Source: Thomasclavelia spiroformis (GTDB lineage: Bacteria; Bacillota_I; Bacilli_A; Erysipelotrichales; Coprobacillaceae). Taken from it: 54,775 nucleotides of DNA. The position numbers were made by a program, and so were the translations under genes. This document shows positions 42,516 to 54,606 of this stretch, in pieces (position 1 is the first letter of the stretch; each line of letters starts with the position of its first letter). The stretch is from positions 1 to 54,775 of the forward strand of contig JACJKV010000018.1 of NCBI GenBank assembly GCA_016901755.1, given 5' to 3'. The notes beneath the pieces were generated by a model. That model was not told where the DNA came from and searched no databases. It saw nothing but the letters and a program-made list of their open reading frames with translations.

Positions 42516-43490
42516 ATGATTAAATATGGAATTTTAAGTACTGCTTCCATTGTAGAAAGATTTGTCAATGGCATCAAAGAAAGTCCTGATGGCCAAGTAG
42601 TTGCTTTAGCCTCACGTTCTTTGCCAAAAGCACAACAATTGGCTCAAAAACTAGGTATTGAAACTTATTATGGAAGCTATGAAGAACTATTTGATGATGA
42701 TCATATCGATGTCATTTACATTCCTACAGTCAATTCCTTACATTATCGCGACTGTAAAAATGCTTTGGCGCACCATAAACATGTCATCGTCGAAAAACCG
42801 TTTGTATTAAAACCGCAAGAGGCAGAAGAATTATTTGCATTGGCCAAAAAACAGCACTGTTTTTTAATGGAAGGACAGAAATCTGTTTTTTTACCAACCA
42901 ATAGAAAAATATACGAATTGATTCATCAGAATCTGATTGGTGATATCAAATATATCGAACTGAAAGCCAGTTTCCCGGGACGTTTTGACTACAATCACTG
43001 GATGTATGATTTAACCATGGGTGGTGGAGCATTGTATGGCAGCGCAACTTATACGATCGAACTGCTGCAGTATCTCTTTGATGATCCGCAAATGACCATC
43101 AGTGGCAGTGCCATTACCTGTCCTACCGGAGCTGATGAAATATGCAGTTTTCAGCTGATCTTGGATCGCAAGATTCTCGTTTCTTCAACCATAGCTATGA
43201 ACGTGGCCACCAGAAATGAAGCCATCTTCTATGGTGAAAAAGGCTATATCGCAGTAACCAACTACTGGAAATCAAATCAGTTTGATGTCGTCCTCAATGA
43301 TGGAAAGACCTATCATTTCAACTTTCCATATAACAGTGAATTTGTTTATGAAATTAATCATATCAACAGTTCCATCAAACAGGGACTTTTACAAAGCCCT
43401 ATCATGAATGCCAAGAGAACTGTTAAAACAGTTGCTCTGGTTGATGAACTCTATCAAAAATGGCAGTTATTGCCGACAAATCATACTTAG
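42516..43490 (+). CDS. Gfo/Idh/MocA-family oxidoreductase
   Basis: A 324-residue NAD(P)-dependent dehydrogenase. An N-terminal Rossmann fold (MIKYGILSTASIVERF, then VVALASRSLPKAQQLAQKLG) leads to the catalytic EKPF (about 93-96) and a C-terminal beta-sheet domain with GGGALYGSATYTIELLQYLF. Members oxidise or reduce sugars, inositols or trans-dihydrodiols; the substrate here is unknown. GGTGAT lies 5 bases before ATG 42516. It terminates at a strong hairpin, so it is not cotranscribed with the following MoxR-VWA pair. Confidence 0.88.
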   Translation: MIKYGILSTASIVERFVNGIKESPDGQVVALASRSLPKAQQLAQKLGIETYYGSYEELFDDDHIDVIYIPTVNSLHYRDCKNALAHHKHVIVEKPFVLKPQEAEELFALAKKQHCFLMEGQKSVFLPTNRKIYELIHQNLIGDIKYIELKASFPGRFDYNHWMYDLTMGGGALYGSATYTIELLQYLFDDPQMTISGSAITCPTGADEICSFQLILDRKILVSSTIAMNVATRNEAIFYGEKGYIAVTNYWKSNQFDVVLNDGKTYHFNFPYNSEFVYEINHINSSIKQGLLQSPIMNAKRTVKTVALVDELYQKWQLLPTNHT

Positions 43491-43508
43491 TATGATTTGT
43501 TTTCTTTT
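43476..43508 (+). terminator. Terminator of the Gfo/Idh gene
   Basis: ACAAATCATAC (43476-43486), loop TTA, GTATGATTTGT (43490-43500), T-rich tail. It separates this gene from the MoxR-VWA unit. Confidence 0.88.
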
Positions 43509-43520
43509 AACAATCAAACA

Positions 43521-43529
43521 TGATAGAAT
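43521..43529 (+). promoter_or_regulatory. Extended -10 promoter of the MoxR-VWA unit
   Basis: TGATAGAAT (TGnTAnAAT) 20 bases before the ATG; no clear -35. Confidence 0.5.
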
Positions 43530-43549
43530 GAAACAAAGGAGATTGAACT

Positions 43550-45172
43550 ATGTTATTAAATGAATTAAAACAATATAAGCCTTATTCCATTTCACCGGGA
43601 TATAATGCCCAAAAAATCATCTATGGAGCTGCACCGCTCGATTCGCAAATCATTCCAGGAACCACTTATGAAGCTGACAAAACAAACAGCCATGCAGTCT
43701 ATGGACTGGTTTCATGTACCCTGGAAAATCATCAGATCAAGATTTACAAGCAGTCAGAAACAATCTTATTTGCCTTAGTCAAAAACGATAAAATACTGTC
43801 TTATTTAGAATATAATCTTATTGATGATCAGATTCTCATTGCTGGAATCAGGATGGATGAAAGCATCTATCCCTTTATTCTCTGTATTTTTAATTATCTA
43901 TACAGTGAACATAAAAAAGATCAGTATGAAAACCTCTATCAGCTATGGTATTCATTAAAAATGAATGAACATCTTGATGGTCAGAACTGGGATGCCGATG
44001 AATATAAAAAAATCTATGATCTCTCCGATGCCCTGATTGCCATCCTGTCTAAGATCATCATCGATCACTCAGGATATATGGCATTGCATTATGATTCGGT
44101 TGAAGAACTGTTTGAACACATGCAGCTGACCTTATCATCTTCAGCACTTTTCAGTCAGTATTATTTTCATCAAAGTGACACATTAAGAGTCGTAGAAGAT
44201 CAAAGTAAGCTCTCTGCTTTACTTGATAAACAGTTTCAGGTCCTGGATATCCAGCCGCTTTTTAGCAGCGAAGAAATAGCCGCTTTACCAGAATTTCTGC
44301 AGTTGTCGATCAAAGACAATGAACAGCTTTATTTAAATAATCGTAACTATCTTGATATGAACGACTTTGATCTGATTCGTTCTTTTTACCGTGGTAAGAC
44401 CTGGTCATGTCTCTACTATGGTCCATCAGGCACCGGAAAAACAACCAAGACCCTTTGTGTAGCGGGCGCTTTAGGTTTGCCTTCTTTAAAGGTAGTAGGA
44501 AGCCGTGCCATTGATGAAGCATCACTCTTTGGAAAATATGTTTTAAGAAATGGTGAAACGGTATTTGAATATGGTCCACTAGCTTTAATGATGAAATATG
44601 GTGGGATGTTTATTTTTGATGAAATCAATATGGTTGACAGTGATATCATCGCTTCATTAAACGACGTCCTGGATGGTACCAAACAGAAAATTCTGGATAA
44701 CGGTGAAATCATCCATGCCCATAGAAACTTCCGCTTTGCAGAATCAATGAATATCGGCTATGCCGGTACAAATGAAATGAATATCTCACATAAATCGCGT
44801 ATTCAGACTAAAATCAAAATTTCCAAACTGCCAGTATCTAAAATGACTGATATCATCGTCAAAGAAACAGCAGTAGATCAGACAGTAGCCCAAAAGATGG
44901 CAACTTTACTGGAAGCATTTAACAACATCATTATCAATATGGGTAATGAAACAACACAACGTATCGATTTAAGAACTCTAATCAACTGGGCCAATAAAAC
45001 AGTTGATCTCGACGGTGATGTAATTAGAGCTTCTTTGACAACTGTTGTTTCTGAACTGGCCGAAGAAGATGATGATATTGAAAATCTAGAAGATGTTTCG
45101 CAGATCATGGCAACAACCGGTTCTGCGGGTGCTGTCATGGAAATGATCGTAAAGGAATTCAGAAATGATTGA
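43550..45172 (+). CDS. MoxR-type AAA+ ATPase with large N-terminal region
   Basis: A 540-residue protein. The C-terminal half is an AAA+ domain of the MoxR/AAA_5 type: Walker A GPSGTGKTT (291-299), Walker B FIFDEIN (354-360), sensor-1 region GYAGTNEMN and the arginine-bearing HKSRIQTKIKI loop. MoxR proteins are chaperone-like ATPases that work with a VWA partner to insert metals or activate target complexes (for example NorQ/NorD or CobS/CobT). Residues 1 to about 280 precede the ATPase and are unlike the short N termini of ordinary MoxR proteins; I see no known domain. AGGAG precedes ATG 43550. The last 8 bases overlap the VWA gene, so the two are coupled. The target is unknown. Confidence 0.88.
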   Translation: MLLNELKQYKPYSISPGYNAQKIIYGAAPLDSQIIPGTTYEADKTNSHAVYGLVSCTLENHQIKIYKQSETILFALVKNDKILSYLEYNLIDDQILIAGIRMDESIYPFILCIFNYLYSEHKKDQYENLYQLWYSLKMNEHLDGQNWDADEYKKIYDLSDALIAILSKIIIDHSGYMALHYDSVEELFEHMQLTLSSSALFSQYYFHQSDTLRVVEDQSKLSALLDKQFQVLDIQPLFSSEEIAALPEFLQLSIKDNEQLYLNNRNYLDMNDFDLIRSFYRGKTWSCLYYGPSGTGKTTKTLCVAGALGLPSLKVVGSRAIDEASLFGKYVLRNGETVFEYGPLALMMKYGGMFIFDEINMVDSDIIASLNDVLDGTKQKILDNGEIIHAHRNFRFAESMNIGYAGTNEMNISHKSRIQTKIKISKLPVSKMTDIIVKETAVDQTVAQKMATLLEAFNNIIINMGNETTQRIDLRTLINWANKTVDLDGDVIRASLTTVVSELAEEDDDIENLEDVSQIMATTGSAGAVMEMIVKEFRND

Positions 45173-47018
45173 ACATGAACAGTTTTTAAAACTTAAAAAG
45201 CAGGCCATGATCTACTGTCCATATCGCACTAGCGTAGCTATCACTGAAGACTTTCAGCATTACTGTGACTTTCAGTCAGATCAGGTGCACATTCATTTAG
45301 GAAAAAAAGCACCCTATCGCTATGCAAAAAAGCTGCATCCCGAGGGCTATGAGCTGTTTTTAGAAGGCCTGAATATTCAGCTGATTGCGCAAATCAGATA
45401 TACTGACTTTAAGATCATCAGCCAGTGTTTTCAGCAGGCCAATGAATTACTGAAACAGACTAATGAAACAGCAAAAAAATATTTAAATAAAGAAGTTACG
45501 CTTCCAGTTTTAAAAGAGCAGATTTATCGCTATGTCTATCATACCAACTTGCCACTGGTGCTCAAAGCCATCGAAGATGGTGCTATTGAAAATGCAATGG
45601 GCATGGATCATCCTGAAACCTGGACGGCTTTGATGTTTGCCCGTCAGCACATGACCAAAGCATTGATCACACAGCAAAATGATGTCAACGATACCAGTTT
45701 TTTAATGGATAAAATAATTAGCGAAATCATGCTGATCTGTACTTATGGCTACCGTCATCATATATATAACAGTATTGTTTATCTGCCGGCTTATCTATCC
45801 GATGAATTTACCACGATCCGTCATTTAGCCATTAAAGGACGGCTGCAAAGTCATAGTACCCAAGAACGTCTGATTATTGCCAGGGAAATACTTGATCACT
45901 GTCAGGCAATCATGAAAGAAAGTGTCATGGAAATCTTTGACACCATCCGTAATGCTTCCCTGTTTCAGGGATTAGGCGGTAACAGTCTGCTTTCTTCGAT
46001 GCAAAGCGAAATTGCAGTCAGCATGCAAAATGCCAGCAATCAGTCATCACCTGAAGCAACCAGAAGCAAATACTCGCTAGATCTTTCACCAGAAGACTAT
46101 AACCGTATCGAACAGCAGGAAAATCAGGAAGAAAAACAGCAACAGTATCAGTCTTTACAGGAAATTGCCCGTCGTGAAAAAAATCATCATCAACAAAAAG
46201 AAAAGCAGCTGAGTTCAGCAATCAAAAGCGATGAGATCGAACAGCGTATTATCACCTTTGACTTACAGCGTACCAGTCCCAGCCAATATGGACAGATTGC
46301 TTTAAGAACATTAAATCAAAGCATTCAAAGAAGCAATAAACTGGCACGTATGTTAAAAAGAGAAATCATGTATGCTTCTAAAAACCGCACCAAAAGCAAG
46401 CTGGAATACGGCAGAAAGCTTGATCAGCGCAATCTCTACCGGGCACAGATTGATGGTCGTATCTTTTTTGAACGTATTCAGGGTCAGAAAAAAGACCTGT
46501 GCATTTATATTCTGGTCGATAACAGCGAATCAATGACTGGAGATAAAATTGTCTATACGATGCGTGGCTGCTATGAAGTGGCCAGGGTCTTACAGACCTT
46601 AAAAATACCTTTTTGTATTTCAAGTCATAAAGCGGTAGGCGACCGTGTTCAAATGACTACCCTCATTCCCTTCAAGGAATGTTTTAAAAGACAGCTTTTA
46701 GAGCGTATCTTTTATATGCATGTCTCTGGTGGTACTCATGAAGAAATTGCTTTGGAAAAAGCACTAAAAGATTTAAGTCGTTTTAAAAGAAACAAAAAAG
46801 GGTTTGTATTTGTCTTATCCGATGGTGATACCCACGGGGTCGAGCGAATTCACGAACTTACCCGCATATACAAAAAAGAATATAATATCGATGTCATCGG
46901 TATCGGTATTCAGACCGCAAAAAAAATAGAGGATACTTATCCTCAAGGTATGTTTATTCAGGATATTAATACTTTACCTGATAAACTGGTCTCTAAACTA
47001 CGCGAAATATCATTATAA
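45165..47018 (+). CDS. VWA-domain protein, CobT-like partner of the MoxR ATPase
   Basis: A 617-residue protein. Residues 444-617 form a von Willebrand factor A domain with a complete metal-binding MIDAS: D452-N-S454-E-S456, T524 (SGGTHEE) and D553 (LSDGD). A Q/E/K-rich segment at about 310-355 separates it from roughly 300 N-terminal helical residues. The layout, with charged middle and C-terminal VWA, is like CobT/NorD. It has no signal peptide or membrane helix. The ATG lies in the last codons of the MoxR gene (8-base overlap), strongly implying a complex. No cobalamin, nitric-oxide-reductase, gas-vesicle or rubisco genes are nearby, so the client remains open. Confidence 0.87.
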   Translation: MIEHEQFLKLKKQAMIYCPYRTSVAITEDFQHYCDFQSDQVHIHLGKKAPYRYAKKLHPEGYELFLEGLNIQLIAQIRYTDFKIISQCFQQANELLKQTNETAKKYLNKEVTLPVLKEQIYRYVYHTNLPLVLKAIEDGAIENAMGMDHPETWTALMFARQHMTKALITQQNDVNDTSFLMDKIISEIMLICTYGYRHHIYNSIVYLPAYLSDEFTTIRHLAIKGRLQSHSTQERLIIAREILDHCQAIMKESVMEIFDTIRNASLFQGLGGNSLLSSMQSEIAVSMQNASNQSSPEATRSKYSLDLSPEDYNRIEQQENQEEKQQQYQSLQEIARREKNHHQQKEKQLSSAIKSDEIEQRIITFDLQRTSPSQYGQIALRTLNQSIQRSNKLARMLKREIMYASKNRTKSKLEYGRKLDQRNLYRAQIDGRIFFERIQGQKKDLCIYILVDNSESMTGDKIVYTMRGCYEVARVLQTLKIPFCISSHKAVGDRVQMTTLIPFKECFKRQLLERIFYMHVSGGTHEEIALEKALKDLSRFKRNKKGFVFVLSDGDTHGVERIHELTRIYKKEYNIDVIGIGIQTAKKIEDTYPQGMFIQDINTLPDKLVSKLREISL

Positions 47019-47046
47019 GGAGCTGTTAAGCCAGCTCCTTATTATT
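47015..47046. terminator. Terminator of the MoxR-VWA unit
   Basis: ATAAGGAGCTG, loop TTAAGC, CAGCTCCTTAT then TATTTTTA. Shared with the convergent MATE gene. Confidence 0.85.
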
Positions 47047-48366
47047 TTTAGGAAAACGCATAAAATAATACACAATAAATAAAACAGCCGTAATAACATA
47101 TGATAAAGGATAACTGAACATAACGGTATTTAATGTAGGATGTTCAGGAAAGGCCAGCAGCAGCCAGACAATTCTAATCAGACAGACTCCCCCACATGAA
47201 AGCAGCATCCCGACCAATACCTTACCTACACCACGAAAGGCACCAGAAACTATAGAAATAACAATAAATATCAGATACGTTGGCATCAGATAATATTCCA
47301 CCTGAATCCCATAGCTAATAACCTCCTGGTCATATGTAAACAGACTGAAGATAGGATGAATGAATGTCAAAATCACCGCCGCAATGATGATACTGGAAAT
47401 ATATGTCATGATCAGACATACTTTCACACTTTTACGCACCCGATCAATAAATCCAGCCCCATAGTTTTGGGCCACAAAGGTCGTAATCGCGATACTGAAG
47501 GCATTCATGAACATCCAGAAAAAAGCATCTATTTTACCTGCCACCGACCAGGCTGCAATCGTACTGGTTCCTAAAATATTAATATAAATCTGGATAAACG
47601 AGTTAGTAATACTGTAAGTTAGTGATTCCATCGCTACGGGAATACCTAATCTTAAAATACGACGCAGATACTTTCTGGAAAGATGAAGTCTGATAAGTTT
47701 AAAACGACATATTTCATCGCAATGATAAAGCATATATAATACTAAAACAGCACTGATAGCCTGACATAAAATGGTGGCTAAAGCTGCTCCAGCCACAGCT
47801 AAGTTCAAAGTAACGACAAAAAAAAGATCAAGAAATACATTGAGGATACAGGTAATGATCAAAACATATAACGGTCTTTTTGAATCACCTAGAGCTCTAA
47901 GCAAAGCTGCTGCCATATTGTATAAGAGATTAAAAACCGTTCCTGCAAAATAGATCATCAGATATATCGTTGCATCATGCATCGTATCTGCTGGCGTAGA
48001 AAGCAATGTCAGCATTTGTTTGGTCAATACCATTCCTAAAACCGTTACCAGTAATCCCGAAACAATACAGAAAGTGATGGCACACTGAATTGTGGATGTT
48101 ACTTTCTGACGATCATTGGCACCATAATATTGTGCAACAATGACCGCTGCTCCTGAAGATAACCCAACAAAAAATCCCACCAGCAAATCAACGATCCTGC
48201 TTGAAGAACCACCGACTGCTGCTAACGCAGTTTTACCAACGAAACGTCCCACGATCATCGTATCAGCTAATCCATATATTTGCTGAAACAGCGATCCTAG
48301 AACGATCGGAAAAAAGAAAAACAGCAACTGTTTCCAAATAATACCATGTGTAATTTTATTTTCCAT
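47026..48366 (-). CDS. MATE-family efflux transporter
   Basis: A 446-residue membrane protein with 12 helices in two repeats. N-terminal FFFPIVLGSLFQQIYGLADTMIVGRFVGKTALAAVGGSS and the mirrored LGIPVAMESLTYSITNSFIQIYINILG mark the two MATE halves. These carriers exchange cationic drugs, metabolites or peptides for Na+ or H+. AGGGAG precedes ATG 48366. A second MATE gene lies 4 kb away with the same length, likely from an old duplication. Which substrate it exports cannot be told. Confidence 0.92.
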   Translation of the reverse strand: MENKITHGIIWKQLLFFFFPIVLGSLFQQIYGLADTMIVGRFVGKTALAAVGGSSSRIVDLLVGFFVGLSSGAAVIVAQYYGANDRQKVTSTIQCAITFCIVSGLLVTVLGMVLTKQMLTLLSTPADTMHDATIYLMIYFAGTVFNLLYNMAAALLRALGDSKRPLYVLIITCILNVFLDLFFVVTLNLAVAGAALATILCQAISAVLVLYMLYHCDEICRFKLIRLHLSRKYLRRILRLGIPVAMESLTYSITNSFIQIYINILGTSTIAAWSVAGKIDAFFWMFMNAFSIAITTFVAQNYGAGFIDRVRKSVKVCLIMTYISSIIIAAVILTFIHPIFSLFTYDQEVISYGIQVEYYLMPTYLIFIVISIVSGAFRGVGKVLVGMLLSCGGVCLIRIVWLLLAFPEHPTLNTVMFSYPLSYVITAVLFIVYYFMRFPKNNKELA

Positions 48367-48424
48367 TTTCTCCCTCCATTGCTTTCTATTCTAACAAAAT
48401 AATGAAACGTCGAAAATCTTTTTT

Positions 48425-51397
<2,973 letters not shown>

Positions 51398-51462
51398 ATG
51401 TTTCTCCTTTAATTTAACTTTATCTCAATTATAGTTGCTTTTGCTTCCTGAACATTTTATTT

Positions 51463-51477
51463 TTTCATATTATGAAA
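51463..51477. promoter_or_regulatory. Palindrome upstream of the GH1 pair
   Basis: TTTCATATTATGAAA: 7-base arms around one T, about 35 bases upstream of the -10 TATAAT (minus strand). Possibly a regulator site for the GH1 pair. It is close to the stop of the next gene (51480). Confidence 0.4.
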
Positions 51478-51479
51478 CA

Positions 51480-51782
51480 TTATTCATATAGCTGAAAAGC
51501 CAGATAATAAACCTGTGGATCAAACATACGTGTATTAAAGCCATAAGCAATACAGTCATCATGTTCACCATCCCAGTCATTATTCAACTGTGCCAGCAAG
51601 GCATCTACTGCTTTTTCTTCAATATGAAAAGTTGCATAAAATTCTATAGCCTGTGCCGCAAACATCGAATCTTTATAGGGTGATATCGAAAATTCCGGAT
51701 TTATCGCCATTAACTGTTCTTTAATTCTTTTATAATCTTCTTCTTTTTCACTTTCAATAACAACAAATAACGTACCTAACAT
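51480..51782 (-). CDS. Small protein of unknown function
   Basis: A 100-residue soluble protein: MLGTLFVVIESEKEEDYKRIKEQL...DDWDGEHDDCIAYGFNTRMFDPQVYYLAFQLYE-like, acidic, mixed alpha/beta. No recognised domain. GAGGTAGATTT precedes ATG 51782. It may be transcribed together with the downstream GH1 pair, since no terminator separates them, although the pair has its own -10. Confidence 0.6.
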   Translation of the reverse strand: MLGTLFVVIESEKEEDYKRIKEQLMAINPEFSISPYKDSMFAAQAIEFYATFHIEEKAVDALLAQLNNDWDGEHDDCIAYGFNTRMFDPQVYYLAFQLYE

Positions 51783-51844
51783 AAATCTACCTCATCTTTA
51801 TATTCTCTAAAAAAATTTTATACTGATTCATTTGAAATCTCAAT

Positions 51845-51874
51845 AAAAAATTCCATATGAAAATCATACGGAAT
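51845..51874 (-). terminator. Terminator of the DUF3592-like protein gene
   Basis: ATTCCATATG (51850-51859) pairs with CATACGGAAT (51865-51874), one wobble; U run on the minus strand. Confidence 0.7.
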
Positions 51875-51877
51875 ACT

Positions 51878-52264
51878 TTATATAACAATATATCCAGTTT
51901 GCCTGTCACGGGGATCATACTTGATTTCAACGATATTTCCCGGTTTGATTTTTTGCGGATAGCAATACTTTTTACCTATCTTTATACCAAAAAAGCGTTT
52001 AGGTAAAACCTGCGCAGAAACAACATCTCTAAACACATTTTCACTTTGATCAATTTTCACTTCCACCAGCAAAACATGTCTGGTATTATCTTCCTGCATA
52101 TCGATAATGGTCCCCTGCCCTTTTTTAATGCAGTTAATACGTTTTTTTCTTTGCTGGCGTTCCTGACGTTTAGTATAACGGATCACTCCTGAAACAATCG
52201 CCATCAAAACAAAGAAGAGTCCTAAAATCAAAGCTAATAGCCATAAAACAAATAACCAGATCAT
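51878..52264 (-). CDS. Single-pass membrane protein (DUF3592-like)
   Basis: A 128-residue protein: one N-terminal transmembrane helix (about 2-28), a very basic linker (YTKRQERQQRKKR), then a small beta domain (GQGTIIDMQED...VLLVEVKID...KIKPGNIVEIKYDPRDRQTGYIV). The last motif, YDPxxxxxGYI, is typical of DUF3592-type domains facing the cytoplasm or exterior. Function unknown. It starts 20 bases after the MATE gene stop, so the two probably share a transcript; the ribosome site AAAGGTGAT precedes ATG 52264. Confidence 0.65.
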   Translation of the reverse strand: MIWLFVLWLLALILGLFFVLMAIVSGVIRYTKRQERQQRKKRINCIKKGQGTIIDMQEDNTRHVLLVEVKIDQSENVFRDVVSAQVLPKRFFGIKIGKKYCYPQKIKPGNIVEIKYDPRDRQTGYIVI

Positions 52265-52284
52265 ATTGTATCACCTTTCCCTTT

Positions 52285-53625
52285 TCATTTTTCTTCACGT
52301 TCAATCTTTCTGATACTGACACGATAACTGAAATAAAGCAAGATTGCTGCACCCATCCAGGCCAGTACTTCAGCCAGATAAATACCATAAACACCGATGA
52401 TCTGCGGTAAAGTCATCGCTGCCGTGACACGCATGATCAGCTCTACAATACCTGAAATCATGGGAATAAACGTATTTTCCATCCCCTGCAATGCACTACG
52501 ATAAGAATAAAGAATATATAAAACCGGCAAACAGACAGCCATGACAAAAAGATAGTCATAAGCATACTGCAAGACGATTTTCGTCTGTTGGGGTGAAGCA
52601 GATATAAACAGCAGCAAAACCTGTCGACCCCCAAAAATCACCAACAGCAAAATCAATACCGATATTCCCACCGATAACAGATTGGCCTGAAATACTCCCT
52701 GTTTCATTCTTTGAAACTTTCTTGCCCCATAATTCTGTGAAGTAAATGTCGTGATTGCATAACCAAAAGAAATAGAGACAACTTCTAATACGCCATAAAC
52801 CTTATTGGTAGCCGTATAGCCCGCAATAAACAGGAAGCCAAAGCCATTAACCACACTTTGTAAGATGATACCCCCTAAAGCAATAATGATATTTTGAAAA
52901 GCCAGTGGTATCCCCAATTTCAAAAGTCTGCCTAATAAAGAAAAATCCAATTGAAAACTTTCACGACGTAAGGTAAAAGGCAGTTCCCTTTTTAAGACCT
53001 TAAAACAATATGCCGCAGCAAAGAACTGGGACATAATGGTCGCTGTTGCTGCTCCAGCAATTCCTGTATGTAACAGACAAACCGCAATCAGATCTAAAAC
53101 GATATTCATCCCGGCTGCTACCAGCATCGCTCTTAACGGTGTCTTACTATCACCCAGTGCCCTTAAGATACTGGAAAAACAGTTATAGAAAATAACGATC
53201 AGGGCTCCAGAAACCATTATTCGTAAATATAATATCGATCCTGAAATCGTCTGTTGGGGTGTATTTAATATATGCAACAGGGAAACGATAAACCCATGCG
53301 CCAGCACCGTAACGATGATACCAATAAAAAGACAGGCAACAAAGGACATGGCTATCGCCTGTTCCATGCCTTTTTCATCATGAGCTCCCAGACAATTAGA
53401 AACCCGAATAGAAAAACCTTGAGTAAAACCCATCAGTAAACCTAAAATGGCCCAGTTGATCCAGTCTGCACCACCAATGGCTGCTAAGGCATCAACACCA
53501 ACAAACTGTCCTACGATCATAGTATCTACGATCGTATAGAGCTGTTGCAGTAAATTGCCAAACATTAAAGGTAAAGCAAAGAACAATATCAGTTTCAGTG
53601 GTTTTCCTTCTGTTAAATTTTTCAT
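52285..53625 (-). CDS. MATE-family efflux transporter
   Basis: A 446-residue, 12-helix MATE carrier. The start LILFFALPLMFGNLLQQLYTIVDTMIVGQFVGVDALAAIGG and the second-half LGIPLAFQNIIIALGGIILQSVV correspond to the two pseudo-repeats. It has the same length as the gene at 47026-48366, but many differences, so it is a diverged paralogue. TGAGGTGAGAAA before ATG 53625 is a clear ribosome site. Substrate unknown. Confidence 0.92.
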   Translation of the reverse strand: MKNLTEGKPLKLILFFALPLMFGNLLQQLYTIVDTMIVGQFVGVDALAAIGGADWINWAILGLLMGFTQGFSIRVSNCLGAHDEKGMEQAIAMSFVACLFIGIIVTVLAHGFIVSLLHILNTPQQTISGSILYLRIMVSGALIVIFYNCFSSILRALGDSKTPLRAMLVAAGMNIVLDLIAVCLLHTGIAGAATATIMSQFFAAAYCFKVLKRELPFTLRRESFQLDFSLLGRLLKLGIPLAFQNIIIALGGIILQSVVNGFGFLFIAGYTATNKVYGVLEVVSISFGYAITTFTSQNYGARKFQRMKQGVFQANLLSVGISVLILLLVIFGGRQVLLLFISASPQQTKIVLQYAYDYLFVMAVCLPVLYILYSYRSALQGMENTFIPMISGIVELIMRVTAAMTLPQIIGVYGIYLAEVLAWMGAAILLYFSYRVSIRKIEREEK

Positions 53626-53745
53626 TTTCTCACCTCAGTAAAATTATTATCCCGATAATATTCATTTTAGTCAAGCCTACGCTTCAATATCCTAAAACAA
53701 AAAAGAATATTTATGCAATTTGTTTTTATTTTTTATTTTTTACGC

Positions 53746-53751
53746 TATAAT
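53746..53751 (+). promoter_or_regulatory. -10 box of the mrp gene
   Basis: TATAAT 27 bases before the ATG; the -35 region is T-rich with no clear match. Confidence 0.4.
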
Positions 53752-53778
53752 AAGTAAAGGTCAAAGGAGTGAAGGAAT

Positions 53779-54594
53779 ATGGCAGATTGTAATCATAACT
53801 GCAGTGAATGTAATCAGGACTGCAGTGAAAGAAGTTTCATAGCACCAATGAATAAACATTCTCATATAAAAAAAGTCATTGGTGTGGTCAGTGGTAAAGG
53901 AGGAGTTGGTAAATCTTCAATTACCGCATTACTGGCCTTATTAAAACAAAGAGAAGGAAAAAAAGTGGCAGTATTAGATGGTGATATTACAGGACCATCA
54001 ATTGGTCGTCTTTTTGGTGTAGAAGATCAGCAGCTGATGTCAAATGGTGAAGAAATCATCCCGGTGGAAAGCAAGGCAGGAACAAAAATAATCTCAGCCA
54101 ATTTATTGCTGGAAACCAGTGATACACCAGTCATCTGGCGTGGTCCAGTATTAGCAGGTGTTATCAAACAGTTCTGGAGCGATGTAATGTGGGGCGATAT
54201 TGACTACATGTTCGTTGATATGCCTCCAGGTACTGGTGATGTCCCTTTAACTGTGTTCCAGTCGATCCCTCTAGATGGTATCATTATTGTCACCAGTCCT
54301 CAGGAACTGGTCGGTATGATCGTGGGCAAAGCAGTCAATATGGCAAAACAGATGAATATTCCTATTATCGGTATCGTAGAAAACATGTCTTATGTCAGCT
54401 GTCCTGACTGTAACAAAAAAATCTATGTCTTTGGAAAAAGCCATTCTCAGGAAACAGCAACGATTTATGACCTGGATCTACTAGGACAATTACCACTTGA
54501 CAGTGAACTGACACAACTGTCAGACTTAGGAAAAATTGAAGATTTCCATGCCGACTGGCTGGATGAATTCAGTAAAAAAACAGAAAACATATAA
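53779..54594 (+). CDS. Mrp/NBP35-family iron-sulfur cluster carrier ATPase
   Basis: A 271-residue P-loop NTPase that carries and delivers [4Fe-4S] clusters to apoproteins. The deviant Walker A GKGGVGKSS is at about 39-47; DGDITGPSIGRLFG and DMPPGTGDVPLT are family marks; CPDC near the C terminus is the cluster-bridging pair at the dimer interface. The N terminus has four Cys (C4, C8, C11, C15; C-x3-C-x2-C-x3-C), an NBP35-like feature seen in some Clostridia. AAAGGAGTGAAGGA lies just before ATG 53779. Aconitase in this window is one plausible client. Confidence 0.93.
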   Translation: MADCNHNCSECNQDCSERSFIAPMNKHSHIKKVIGVVSGKGGVGKSSITALLALLKQREGKKVAVLDGDITGPSIGRLFGVEDQQLMSNGEEIIPVESKAGTKIISANLLLETSDTPVIWRGPVLAGVIKQFWSDVMWGDIDYMFVDMPPGTGDVPLTVFQSIPLDGIIIVTSPQELVGMIVGKAVNMAKQMNIPIIGIVENMSYVSCPDCNKKIYVFGKSHSQETATIYDLDLLGQLPLDSELTQLSDLGKIEDFHADWLDEFSKKTENI

Positions 54595-54606
54595 TCAGCA
54601 ATAATG

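Noticed and set aside
43550-47018. MoxR-VWA pair as gas-vesicle (GvpN) or cobaltochelatase (CobS/CobT) genes
   Set aside because: No gvp or cob genes are nearby, and the large N-terminal region of the ATPase is unlike either.
52170-52394. Minus-strand frame bridging the MATE and DUF3592-like genes
   Set aside because: It overlaps both real genes in another frame and has no ribosome site.
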